A stretch of 64,000 nucleotides of DNA from Eubacteriaceae bacterium (GTDB lineage Bacteria > Bacillota > Clostridia > Peptostreptococcales > Anaerovoracaceae): positions 372,001 through 436,000 of the forward strand of contig CABIXY010000002.1 of assembly GCA_902362805.1 (NCBI GenBank). The letters are read 5' to 3'. A program made the position numbers and the translations under genes. Each line of letters opens with the position of its first letter. The first letter of the stretch is position 1. The notes below the pieces were generated by a model. That model had not been told where the DNA came from and made no database searches. It worked only from the letters and a program-made list of their open reading frames with translations. Shown here one piece after another: positions 8,218 through 15,493 of this stretch.

Positions 8218-9165
8218 ATGGAAAAAAGATATATTGATGTGGAAGCAATCCCGGGAGAAAGGTGGTTTCCAAAAGAGACGACATTTGAAGAGGACATAAA
8301 TGAATATTGGGGCGATTGGGGTGTTTCTTCAGAGGTGGATACGCTAAGAGCAGTTTTAATGCGAAGACCGGGAAAAGAAATCGAAACATTCGATGCCAAT
8401 GAGGTTAGGTTTACAGATGAGCCAATTGATGTTGAATTAATGAGAGCTCAGCATGATGCCGTTTCAGATATTTATAGAGAACATGGTGTAAAAGTGTATT
8501 ACGTTGAAGAACAAAGAACCGATCGGCCTAATGCAATCTATTGCAGGGATTTGATGTTTATGACGCCTGAAGGCGCGATTATAACAAGACCGGGAATGGC
8601 GGCAAGACGTGGAGAAGAGCGCTATGTTGCACAGGCTTTATCTAAAATAGGCGTGCCGATTTTAAGAACAATAGCTGGCGACGGGATGTTCGAAGGCGCA
8701 AATGCTATGTGGATTGATAGAAAAACAGTGATTTTATCGACGGGGAGCAGATGCAATCGCAGCGGATATGAACAAGTAGAATATGAATTAAAAAGGATGG
8801 GCGTAACAGAAATACTTCACTTGCCACAGCCGTTTAGTAATATCCATATTGACGGTCTTATGAATGCGATCAGCAATGACCAGGTTCTCATTCATGCGGG
8901 TCAGGTTCCCTATGACATTGTAATGACCCTAAAAAAGAAAGGCATTGAAATTATTGAGGCTCCATCAAGAACTGAGGTCAGAGAAACCGGAGGAATCAAT
9001 TTTGTTGCGTTAGAACCAGGGAAAATCGTAATGCCTACAGGAAATCCCCGTACTCAAGAGTTGCTGGAAAAGAAGGGTGTCAAAATAATAACCGTTGATA
9101 TTAGTGAAATAAAAAAAGGCAGAGGAATGTTACACTGTATGACGGCATTTTTAAAGAGAGGTTAA
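8218..9165 (+). CDS. Guanidino-group modifying enzyme, second paralog
   Basis: A 315-residue paralog of the gene at 2-844. ATG 8218 (AAGGAG before it) is the start; an in-frame ATG at 8137 lies upstream of the sigma-54 promoter and cannot be transcribed from it. Putative catalytic residues by superfamily pattern are Asp111 (CRDL), Glu159 (FEGAN), His210 and Asp212 (HIDG) and Cys307 (HCMT, the same motif as the ADI nucleophile). Residues around the active site differ from the first paralog (for example ETGGINF versus FTAAINF), so the two may act on different substrates or in sequence. It heads a five-gene catabolic operon. Family firm, reaction unknown. Confidence 0.87.
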   Translation: MEKRYIDVEAIPGERWFPKETTFEEDINEYWGDWGVSSEVDTLRAVLMRRPGKEIETFDANEVRFTDEPIDVELMRAQHDAVSDIYREHGVKVYYVEEQRTDRPNAIYCRDLMFMTPEGAIITRPGMAARRGEERYVAQALSKIGVPILRTIAGDGMFEGANAMWIDRKTVILSTGSRCNRSGYEQVEYELKRMGVTEILHLPQPFSNIHIDGLMNAISNDQVLIHAGQVPYDIVMTLKKKGIEIIEAPSRTEVRETGGINFVALEPGKIVMPTGNPRTQELLEKKGVKIITVDISEIKKGRGMLHCMTAFLKRG

Positions 9166-9167
9166 AG

Positions 9168-10268
9168 ATGGATATTTATCATGAATTAGGCGTTAAAAAA
9201 ATAATTAACGGTTGGGGAACTATTACAAAAGTTAGCGGCACTTTGATGGATGAGCGGGTTTTAGACGCGATGAAAGAAGCTTCGAAGCATTATGTTTTGG
9301 TAGAAGAAGTACATGCAAAGGCAGGAAAAAGGATAGCGGAGCTGCTTGACGTAGAAGCTGCCTGTATAACGTCAGGCGCAGCGGCCGGTATTGCAATAAC
9401 CGCAGCTGCCGCTATGACAAATGGAAATAAAGCAAGAGTTTTACAGCTTCCGGATACAACAGGAATGGCTGATGAGGCATTGATTTTGAAGTGCCACAGG
9501 ACATTATATGATCAGGCGCTTCCTATGACTGGCATTAAAGTGAGAGAAGTCGGGACAACCTCTTTTGCAGACATTGAACAGATCGAGCAGGCTATTTCTG
9601 ACAAAACTGCGATGTTCTTTTTTGTGGCGGAAGCAGAACCTATGAGGGGCAGCGTTGATATCAAAAAAATAATAAATGTATTGAACAAATATAATCTGCC
9701 AGTAGTCGTGGATGCAGCTGCAGAGATACCTGCGACAAGTAATATAAAAAAGTATTTGAAATTAGGCGCAGATATGGTAATTTTCAGTGGCGGAAAAGAA
9801 ATTAGGGGGCCGCAGGCATCAGGATTAATCTTAGGTAAAAAAAGATGGATAGAGGCTTGTAATGCAAACTGTTGTCCACAATATAGTATTGGCCGTCCAA
9901 TGAAAATTGATAAAGAAACGATTATCGGCTTAGTTAAGGCAATAGAACTTTTTGTTTCGAAAGACTATGAGCGGCAGTTACATCAATGGGAAGAAATGTC
10001 TGGAAAAATTGCATCGCTGCTCAAAAACAAAGGCCTTGCCGAGATAAGAACCGGCTACCCTACTGAACCAGGAATACAACCTGTGAACATTTTGAGAACT
10101 TATATTAAACCATTACGCAAAACAGCGGAAAAAGTGTTTAATGAGTTAATTGAGTTACCAACTCCAATATACTCACATCTGAACGGAAATGAATTGGTTA
10201 TTAACCCACAATGCCTTACCGTAGGGGAAATTGAATTTATGTGTCAATCAATCTTAAAAGTGTTATAA
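9168..10268 (+). CDS. PLP-dependent D-glucosaminate-6-phosphate ammonia-lyase-like enzyme (DgaE/SelA-related)
   Basis: A 366-residue fold-type I PLP enzyme of the SelA-related group that includes Salmonella DgaE. The start is two bases after the upstream stop. The N-terminal GVKKIINGWGTITKVSG, the cofactor loop CITSGAAAGIAI near residue 66 and the probable Schiff-base lysine in FSGGKEIRGPQ near residue 208 support the family. DgaE converts 2-amino-3-hydroxy sugar acid phosphates to 2-keto-3-deoxy acids with loss of ammonia. The next gene is a KDPG-type aldolase, as in the dga operon, but no PTS genes are seen, so the substrate here is probably different or is phosphorylated later by the PfkB kinase. 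Confidence 0.82.
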   Translation: MDIYHELGVKKIINGWGTITKVSGTLMDERVLDAMKEASKHYVLVEEVHAKAGKRIAELLDVEAACITSGAAAGIAITAAAAMTNGNKARVLQLPDTTGMADEALILKCHRTLYDQALPMTGIKVREVGTTSFADIEQIEQAISDKTAMFFFVAEAEPMRGSVDIKKIINVLNKYNLPVVVDAAAEIPATSNIKKYLKLGADMVIFSGGKEIRGPQASGLILGKKRWIEACNANCCPQYSIGRPMKIDKETIIGLVKAIELFVSKDYERQLHQWEEMSGKIASLLKNKGLAEIRTGYPTEPGIQPVNILRTYIKPLRKTAEKVFNELIELPTPIYSHLNGNELVINPQCLTVGEIEFMCQSILKVL

Positions 10269-10296
10269 ATGAGGAAGCAGATTAGCGGGGTGTAAG

Positions 10297-10923
10297 ATGA
10301 AAAATGAATTAAGAGAAAGCGGCGTGATTCCTGTTGTAAAAATTAGCGAGATTGAGAAAGCGGAGAGGCTGGCGGAAAGCTTACAGAAAGGTGGGATAAA
10401 CTGTGCAGAAATTACTTTCAGAGCTGAGAGAGCAGAGATCGCGATAAGTAAAATTTTGAATAGGTTTCCTAAGATGATCGTTGGCGCAGGAACAGTTCTT
10501 AGCGTTTCAGGCGCGAAAAAGGCAATCGAAGCGGGAGCCCGATTTATTGTCAGTCCAGGTTTTGACGAAGAAATAGTACAGTATTCATTGGAAAAGGGTG
10601 TGTTAGTGATTCCAGGCTGTATTACTCCGACAGAAATTCAAAAGGCTATTAAATACGGGTTGGATATTGTTAAATTTTTTCCTGCGGAGCAGTTTGGGGG
10701 ATTGAAAAGCATCAAAGCTTTAGCCGCGCCATTTCCCAATGTAAGCTTTGTTCCTACGGGAGGCATCACATTAGATAATTTAAAAGAATATATGAGCGAG
10801 CAGTCGGTATTAGCCGTCGGGGGTACATTTATGGTAAGGGAAGAACTGATTCAGACATCTCAGTGGGATAGGATTAGTCAGTTAAGTGAAAAATCCGTCG
10901 AAATTATAAAAAAATTTAGATAA
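10297..10923 (+). CDS. KDPG / 2-keto-4-hydroxyglutarate-type aldolase (Eda family)
   Basis: A 208-residue class I aldolase of normal Eda length. The Schiff-base lysine is in DIVKFFPAEQFGG (about residue 128), the catalytic glutamate in CAEITFR (about 38) and the phosphate-binding loops in PGCITPTEI and PTGGITLDN. Eda enzymes cleave 2-keto-3-deoxy acid phosphates to pyruvate and an aldehyde such as glyceraldehyde-3-phosphate. Placed between the ammonia-lyase-like enzyme and a KDG-type kinase, it most likely performs the carbon-chain cleavage of the pathway. The ribosome binding site is weak. Confidence 0.9.
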   Translation: MKNELRESGVIPVVKISEIEKAERLAESLQKGGINCAEITFRAERAEIAISKILNRFPKMIVGAGTVLSVSGAKKAIEAGARFIVSPGFDEEIVQYSLEKGVLVIPGCITPTEIQKAIKYGLDIVKFFPAEQFGGLKSIKALAAPFPNVSFVPTGGITLDNLKEYMSEQSVLAVGGTFMVREELIQTSQWDRISQLSEKSVEIIKKFR

Positions 10924-10937
10924 TATTGGGAGGAAAT

Positions 10938-11963
10938 ATGGCAAAAGTAATTACATTTGGGGAAATTATGTTAAGATTAGCGCCCAAAGGATATCTTAGA
11001 TTTTTGCAGGAGCCAGAATTTCAGGCAACAATAGGCGGAGGGGAAGCTAATGTAGCGGTCTCTTTGGCAAATTATGGAGTGGATGCAGCATTTGTTACAA
11101 AACTGCCTTCGAATGACATAGGAGATGCTGTTTTGAGAAATCTAAGAAAATACAATGTTGATACACAATATGTCAGCAGGGGCGGCGAAAGAATTGGAAT
11201 ATACTATCTGGAAAAGGGAGCGTCACAAAGGCCGTCAAAAGTGATTTATGATAGGCGATACTCGTCCTTTGCCACTTCCTTAGAAACTGATTTTGATTGG
11301 AACAAAGTTTTTAAGGGCGCAAAATGGTTTCACTTCACTGGAATTACTCCAGCTCTAAGCTTTCAATGTGCTGAAATATGTAAAATAGCAGTTATGGAAG
11401 CAAAGAAAAGGAATATAACAGTAAGCTGCGACTTGAATTATCGAAAAAATCTTTGGTCTAGCGAACAGGCATCGACCGTTATGGGTGAGCTGCTTAAATA
11501 TGTCGATCTATGTATAGCAAATGAAGAAGATGCAGAAAAAGTATTTGGAATTAAAGCACAGACATCTAACGTCAATGATGGGAGGATAAAAAGCGAAGAA
11601 TATGAATATGTTGCCAAAGCGCTTAGTGAGAAATTTGGATGTAAATACGTTGCAATCACTTTAAGAAAAAGCATTTCTGCTAGTGATAATAAGTGGAGTG
11701 CAATGCTATATACCGCAAACAAAGATTGCTTTTTTTCGAAGGAATACCTGATACATATTGTTGATCGAGTAGGCGGCGGCGACAGCTTTGGCGGCGGATT
11801 AATTTATGGGCTTTATTCTGGCATGAGTGAAAGAAACGCGTTGGAATTTGCTGTTGCATCATCATGCTTAAAACAGACAATAGAAGGAGATTTTAATCTG
11901 GTATCAATAGATGAAGTGATGCATTTAGTCAATGGAGACGCTTCTGGCCGTGTTCAGCGATAA
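10938..11963 (+). CDS. 2-keto-3-deoxygluconate-type sugar kinase (PfkB family)
   Basis: A 341-residue ribokinase-fold kinase. ATG 10938 follows GGAGG at 10929-10933; a TTG at 10926 would overlap that site. N-terminal FGEIMLRLAPKG and GGGEANVAVSLANYG form the sugar-binding part. The C-terminal PfkB signature GGGDSFGGGLIYG holds the catalytic Asp. KdgK phosphorylates 2-keto-3-deoxygluconate to KDPG, the substrate of the adjacent aldolase. This implies that the free keto acid, not a PTS-phosphorylated sugar, is the intermediate. Confidence 0.88.
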   Translation: MAKVITFGEIMLRLAPKGYLRFLQEPEFQATIGGGEANVAVSLANYGVDAAFVTKLPSNDIGDAVLRNLRKYNVDTQYVSRGGERIGIYYLEKGASQRPSKVIYDRRYSSFATSLETDFDWNKVFKGAKWFHFTGITPALSFQCAEICKIAVMEAKKRNITVSCDLNYRKNLWSSEQASTVMGELLKYVDLCIANEEDAEKVFGIKAQTSNVNDGRIKSEEYEYVAKALSEKFGCKYVAITLRKSISASDNKWSAMLYTANKDCFFSKEYLIHIVDRVGGGDSFGGGLIYGLYSGMSERNALEFAVASSCLKQTIEGDFNLVSIDEVMHLVNGDASGRVQR

Positions 11964-12012
11964 AAATAAAGATTGTTATAAGAATTGAAGCATGATTGGA
12001 GGAACATCAGAA

Positions 12013-13173
12013 ATGATTTCAGAAAACACAAAGAGTATTCAGAATTCCAAGATTAGGGATATGTTTCATTTAGCATTACAGTATGAAAATCCTGTGAATT
12101 TGACAATAGGTGAACCTGATTTTAGCGCATCGGATGATGTTGCAAAGGCGGCGTGTAAAGCAATCATAGAAGGAAAAACGAAATACTCTGAGAACGCGGG
12201 CATTTTGTTGCTACGAGAGAAAATTAGCCGATACCTGGAAAAAGAATTGAACTTGAACTATGATTCTGAAAAAGAAATCACAGTGACACCTGGAGCTATG
12301 GGCGGACTATTTCAGACCCTTAAAACAATTCTAAATCCAGGCGACGAGGTTATTGTAAATGAACCTTGTTGGACTAACTACATACAACAGATAACAATGT
12401 GCGGTGGGGCCCCTATTAGTGTGGGTACAAAAGCGGAGAATGGTTTTTCAATAGATGTGCGTGCAATTTCAGAGGCCATTAACAAAAAAACAAAGGCAAT
12501 TATTTTGAATTCTCCCTGCAATCCAACAGGCAATATAATAAGTAGGAGGGACTTAAAAGAATTAGCTGCAATCGTGAGAGAAAAAAATATTCTTGTGATT
12601 TCTGATGAGGTATACAAGCATATCTGTTTTGATGAAAGTAAATTTAATAGTATGGCTACAATCCCTGGAATGAAAGAAAGAACTGTAGTGATTGACAGCT
12701 TTTCCAAAAGTTATGCGATGACAGGCTTTCGCATAGGATATGTAGCAGGACCGGAAGAAGTAATATCAAATATTACAAAATTACAGGAAAATATTTCAGC
12801 TTGTGTTTCAATGCCAAGCCAGTATGCAGCGGTGGCGGCATTAGATAACGATGGAAGACATTTAAATAGAATGGTGCAGACATATAAGCTGAGACGAGAT
12901 TATATAATGAAAAAAACAGAAGAAATCCCTTTCATCTCGTGTTCTTTGCCTAAAGGAACATTTTATGCCTTTATTGATATACACAATACGGGAATGAGCA
13001 GTGAAGAATTTGCTATTGAGCTTCTAAAGGATAAACAAATTGTGGTAGTCCCGGGGACTGCTTTTGGAGAAAAGGGCGAAGGTTATATAAGGCTGTCATT
13101 TGCCACTTCAATGAAAAATATAGAATTGGGCATGGAAGGAATGAAAGCTTTCGTAATAGAAAATTTTGCTTAA
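12013..13173 (+). CDS. Class I/II PLP aminotransferase
   Basis: A 386-residue fold-type I aminotransferase. ATG 12013 lies 10 bases after TTGGAGG; the ATG at 11992 precedes that site. Family motifs are TPGAMGGLFQTL, NSPCNPTG, the Asp of ISDEVYKH and the PLP lysine in SFSKSYAMTGFRIGY (about residue 232), with the substrate arginine in YIRLSFA near the C-terminus. Related enzymes act on aspartate, aromatic or basic amino acids. As the last gene of the sigma-54 operon it may transaminate the amino-acid half of the imported compound. The exact specificity cannot be read. Confidence 0.88.
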   Translation: MISENTKSIQNSKIRDMFHLALQYENPVNLTIGEPDFSASDDVAKAACKAIIEGKTKYSENAGILLLREKISRYLEKELNLNYDSEKEITVTPGAMGGLFQTLKTILNPGDEVIVNEPCWTNYIQQITMCGGAPISVGTKAENGFSIDVRAISEAINKKTKAIILNSPCNPTGNIISRRDLKELAAIVREKNILVISDEVYKHICFDESKFNSMATIPGMKERTVVIDSFSKSYAMTGFRIGYVAGPEEVISNITKLQENISACVSMPSQYAAVAALDNDGRHLNRMVQTYKLRRDYIMKKTEEIPFISCSLPKGTFYAFIDIHNTGMSSEEFAIELLKDKQIVVVPGTAFGEKGEGYIRLSFATSMKNIELGMEGMKAFVIENFA

Positions 13174-13229
13174 TATATGTAATTAAATCATATCCAATCC
13201 CGAGACTTAGAGAGATAAATGACGATTTT

Positions 13230-13261
13230 TTGATGCAGGCCACTTTCTTTTCTGCTATACT
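13230..13261 (+). promoter_or_regulatory. Extended -10 promoter, copy 1 of a duplicated element
   Basis: TTGATGCAG at 13230-13238 and TGCTATACT ending at 13261 (TGN-extended -10, TATACT 13256-13261). The same two blocks with the same 26-bp offset recur at 13724-13755. Confidence 0.55.
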
Positions 13262-13294
13262 GTGGATAAGAATTTCCCAGGAAGCAGGTGGATT

Positions 13295-13576
13295 ATGAAA
13301 AGAGGACTAGCCTTTCTGATTGCAGGCAGTGTTTTAGTGACGGCCTTTGCCGGGGCGCTGGACGTTTTGATCAGATACAATCTGGACTGGATTGATTTCA
13401 TCAAATACAGCTTTCCCCTGACCAAGGCGGAGCAAAGTTACTTAAACGATACGGACATCGTCTGCGGCGTCAAATACAACGACCTTCGTCTCTTGTTCAG
13501 CTGTGAGGAAGTGGAACAGGTGCTGCAGATGGCTAAAAGCCGTAATGGCGCCATCCACGTGGAAAAAATTGATTGA
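13295..13576 (+). CDS. Small membrane-anchored protein of unknown function
   Basis: A 93-residue protein that I do not recognise. ATG 13295 follows CAGGTGG; an upstream in-frame start at 13262 overlaps the promoter. Residues 1-25 (MKRGLAFLIAGSVLVTAF onwards) form one membrane segment or uncleaved signal. The rest is soluble and mixed charge, with an LTKAEQSYL segment and one cysteine in each half. It has its own promoter and a hairpin after the stop, so it is monocistronic between the catabolic operon and rlmN. Confidence 0.6.
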   Translation: MKRGLAFLIAGSVLVTAFAGALDVLIRYNLDWIDFIKYSFPLTKAEQSYLNDTDIVCGVKYNDLRLLFSCEEVEQVLQMAKSRNGAIHVEKID

Positions 13577-13594
13577 AAAGAATAGAAGTGAAAT

Positions 13595-13632
13595 AAATAG
13601 CTTTGCGCTGATTCGCCGGTGCAAAGCTATTT
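13595..13632 (+). terminator. Hairpin downstream of the 93-residue protein gene
   Basis: A 12-bp perfect inverted repeat (AAATAGCTTTGC at 13595-13606 with its complement at 13621-13632). Only a broken T-run follows, so termination is probable rather than certain. Confidence 0.55.
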
Positions 13633-13723
13633 GTATGTTATTGACACAAAACTGCGGGCATGATATCCAAACTGCCTCTGTACGGGGAGGATGCCAAAAG
13701 TGCAGAAGACAGATTTCACTTTC

Positions 13724-13755
13724 TTGATGCAGAACCTGTTTTTTTCTGCTATACT
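13724..13755 (+). promoter_or_regulatory. Extended -10 promoter, copy 2 of a duplicated element (rlmN)
   Basis: TTGATGCAG at 13724-13732 and TGCTATACT ending at 13755, the same blocks and offset as the element at 13230-13261. It drives rlmN and its putative leader peptide. Confidence 0.55.
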
Positions 13756-13796
13756 TGAAAGTAATGCAGGAAAAAAGCCGGGAGGAGGGCATTCCG

Positions 13797-13847
13797 ATGG
13801 TGAATACCCGCAGAATGTACACAACACTTATATCTATAACGAGATAG
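13797..13847 (+). CDS. Putative 16-residue leader peptide upstream of rlmN
   Basis: ATG 13797 opens 16 codons (MVNTRRMYTTLISITR) ending at TAG 13847, 14 bases before rlmN. A strong GGGAGGAGGG lies just upstream at 13780-13789. Translation of a short basic peptide ahead of an rRNA methyltransferase resembles ribosome-stalling leaders of Cfr/Erm genes, relatives in function of RlmN. No attenuator structure is proven, so this is a candidate only. Confidence 0.4.
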   Translation: MVNTRRMYTTLISITR

Positions 13848-13861
13848 AATGACAAGGAAAG

Positions 13862-14899
13862 ATGATGAACGAAAAAATAAACTTACGTGACCTGCAGCTT
13901 TCTGAACTGGAGGTTTTGATCAAATCCCTGGGACAGCCTGTTTTTAGAGCGAAACAAGTGTTTCAGTGGATCTATAAAGGTGTGACGGACTTTGCGCAGA
14001 TGGCTAATGTACCAAAAGCCCTGCGAGAGCAGCTGGCAGAGCTCAGTCAGATCGGCAGACTGAATATCTTGGAAATACAGAAATCCAAGTCCGACGGCAC
14101 GCGGAAATATCTCTTCGAACTTGCCGATGGCTGCACGATTGAGAGTGTATTCATGAAATATAAATACGGCAATTCTATCTGTGTATCTTCGCAGGCGGGA
14201 TGCCGAATGGGGTGCCGGTTCTGCGCATCGACGAGGAATGGCCTCATGCGCCATTTAAGCCCGGGAGAGATTCTTTCACAGCTGCTGGCAGCAGAAGCCG
14301 ATACCGGCGAAAAAATCGGCCATATCGTCGTTATGGGTACAGGAGAGCCCTTTGACAACTATGAGAACCTGGCAGCCTTTCTCAGAATCGTCAATCATAA
14401 AGACGGTTTGCATATCGGCATGCGAAACATCACCGTTTCCACCTGCGGACTGGTGCCGGTGATTGAACGTTTTGCAGAAGATTTTCCACAGGTAAATCTG
14501 GCAATCTCACTCCATGGAACGACTGACGCAATCAGAGGGGCGATGATGCCGGTGAATCAGAAGTATCCGCTGGGCATTTTGCTGAAAACCTGCAGGGCTT
14601 ATACCGAGAAGACTGGACGCCGCATCACCTTTGAATACACATTGGTAAACGGTGTCAATGATACCGACGGCGACGCAGACCGGCTCTGCACGCTGCTCCG
14701 CGGCATGCTTTGTCATGTCAATCTGATTCCATTGAACAAAGTGGAAGAATCAGGCTTTGATACGGTCAGCCGTGAGCGGGCTGCGGAATTTCAGCAGATT
14801 TTGGAGAAGCGGGGAATTCCTGCTACGGTGCGGAGGGAGCTGGGTACCGATATCGACGCTGCCTGTGGACAACTTCGACTGAGAAAACGACAAGAATAA
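13862..14899 (+). CDS. rlmN: 23S rRNA / tRNA adenine C2-methyltransferase RlmN
   Basis: A radical-SAM methyltransferase of 345 residues that makes m2A2503 in 23S rRNA and m2A37 in some tRNAs. The cluster-binding motif CRMGCRFC lies near residue 120, GTGEPFDNY follows as the SAM-binding GGEP-like motif, and the C-terminal catalytic cysteine is in DIDAACGQLR (about 338). The family N-terminal domain (FRAKQVFQWIYKG) is intact. ATG 13862 and 13865 are both possible; spacing from AAGGAAA favours 13865. Cfr-type resistance enzymes share the motif, but the sequence pattern and housekeeping context favour RlmN. Confidence 0.94.
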   Translation: MMNEKINLRDLQLSELEVLIKSLGQPVFRAKQVFQWIYKGVTDFAQMANVPKALREQLAELSQIGRLNILEIQKSKSDGTRKYLFELADGCTIESVFMKYKYGNSICVSSQAGCRMGCRFCASTRNGLMRHLSPGEILSQLLAAEADTGEKIGHIVVMGTGEPFDNYENLAAFLRIVNHKDGLHIGMRNITVSTCGLVPVIERFAEDFPQVNLAISLHGTTDAIRGAMMPVNQKYPLGILLKTCRAYTEKTGRRITFEYTLVNGVNDTDGDADRLCTLLRGMLCHVNLIPLNKVEESGFDTVSRERAAEFQQILEKRGIPATVRRELGTDIDAACGQLRLRKRQE

Positions 14900-14940
14900 T
14901 ACTATATGTAGATATTCGTAGAAAGAAAGAGAGGTCAGAC

Positions 14941-15102
14941 ATGAGTAAACACACAATGTTGTTATTATCTACTGTTTTTTGGGGCGCTGCACTTATTTTG
15001 TTCGTCTTATTCTTTGCTAAAAGGAAGTTCATTCATCTTGCGATTGCCATCGGGTTAACTGTCCTTGGCGGTATTTTCAAATTTATGTTTAAGAATCTCT
15101 GA
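14941..15102 (+). CDS. Small two-helix membrane protein, unknown
   Basis: A 53-residue open frame that starts 41 bases after rlmN, with AGAGAGG before ATG 14941. It has two hydrophobic segments (about residues 7-25 and 31-48) split by the basic turn AKRKF, so it is a predicted hairpin membrane protein. It is followed by a very strong hairpin at 15193-15227, which fits the end of an rlmN transcript. I do not recognise a family. Confidence 0.6.
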   Translation: MSKHTMLLLSTVFWGAALILFVLFFAKRKFIHLAIAIGLTVLGGIFKFMFKNL

Positions 15103-15192
15103 CGTTGCAGTTATTTTGCCTTCTTCATGTAGAAGGAGGCGGAGTTCTATGCAAAGGCCGCCATGGATTTTAACGGGTAGTTTAGAAAAACA

Positions 15193-15227
15193 ACAAAAGA
15201 ACGGCGAAAACAGCGCCGTTCTTTTGT
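15193..15227 (+). terminator. Strong hairpin terminator after rlmN and the 53-residue gene
   Basis: A 14-bp perfect stem (15193-15206 with 15214-15227) with a GC-rich core next to the 7-nt loop, a T-rich 3' arm and an A-rich 5' flank. The gene-free stretch 15103-15493 otherwise holds only the inverted repeat at 15354-15391 and the promoter at 15418-15446. Confidence 0.65.
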
Positions 15228-15353
15228 CGTCTCTGACTTTTCATGTGACGAGTGAGGATCAGCATCTTTGCCTTGATAGAATCAAAGCCTATAGATGCCT
15301 GGCCAAAGGCAGTTTAGCCAAAATTCAGGCACTTATATCATTGCACAAATTTC

Positions 15354-15391
15354 AATACATTTTTTTGTAAAGAGAGCTAAAAAAATGTATT
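15354..15391. promoter_or_regulatory. 13-bp perfect inverted repeat upstream of dipeptidase promoter
   Basis: AATACATTTTTTT (15354-15366) and its exact complement (15379-15391) with a 12-nt loop, ending 26 bp before a -35 box. It could be an operator or a weak bidirectional terminator. Confidence 0.4.
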
Positions 15392-15417
15392 TCCAAAGGG
15401 TTTCTATACGAATTCAC

Positions 15418-15446
15418 TTGCAATATCAGCGAAATAAAAATAAAAT
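15418..15446 (+). promoter_or_regulatory. Sigma-A promoter for the dipeptidase-transporter pair
   Basis: TTGCAA at 15418-15423, a 17-bp spacer and TAAAAT at 15441-15446, about 50 bp before the start codon. Confidence 0.55.
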
Positions 15447-15493
15447 ATCTTATGTCTGAATTTTAAAACACACAAATTAAAGGAAGGATTTTT

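Noticed and set aside
15065..15370. 101-codon plus-strand open frame in the gap after rlmN
   Set aside because: It runs through the strong hairpin at 15193-15227, overlaps the end of the 53-codon gene and has no ribosome binding site.
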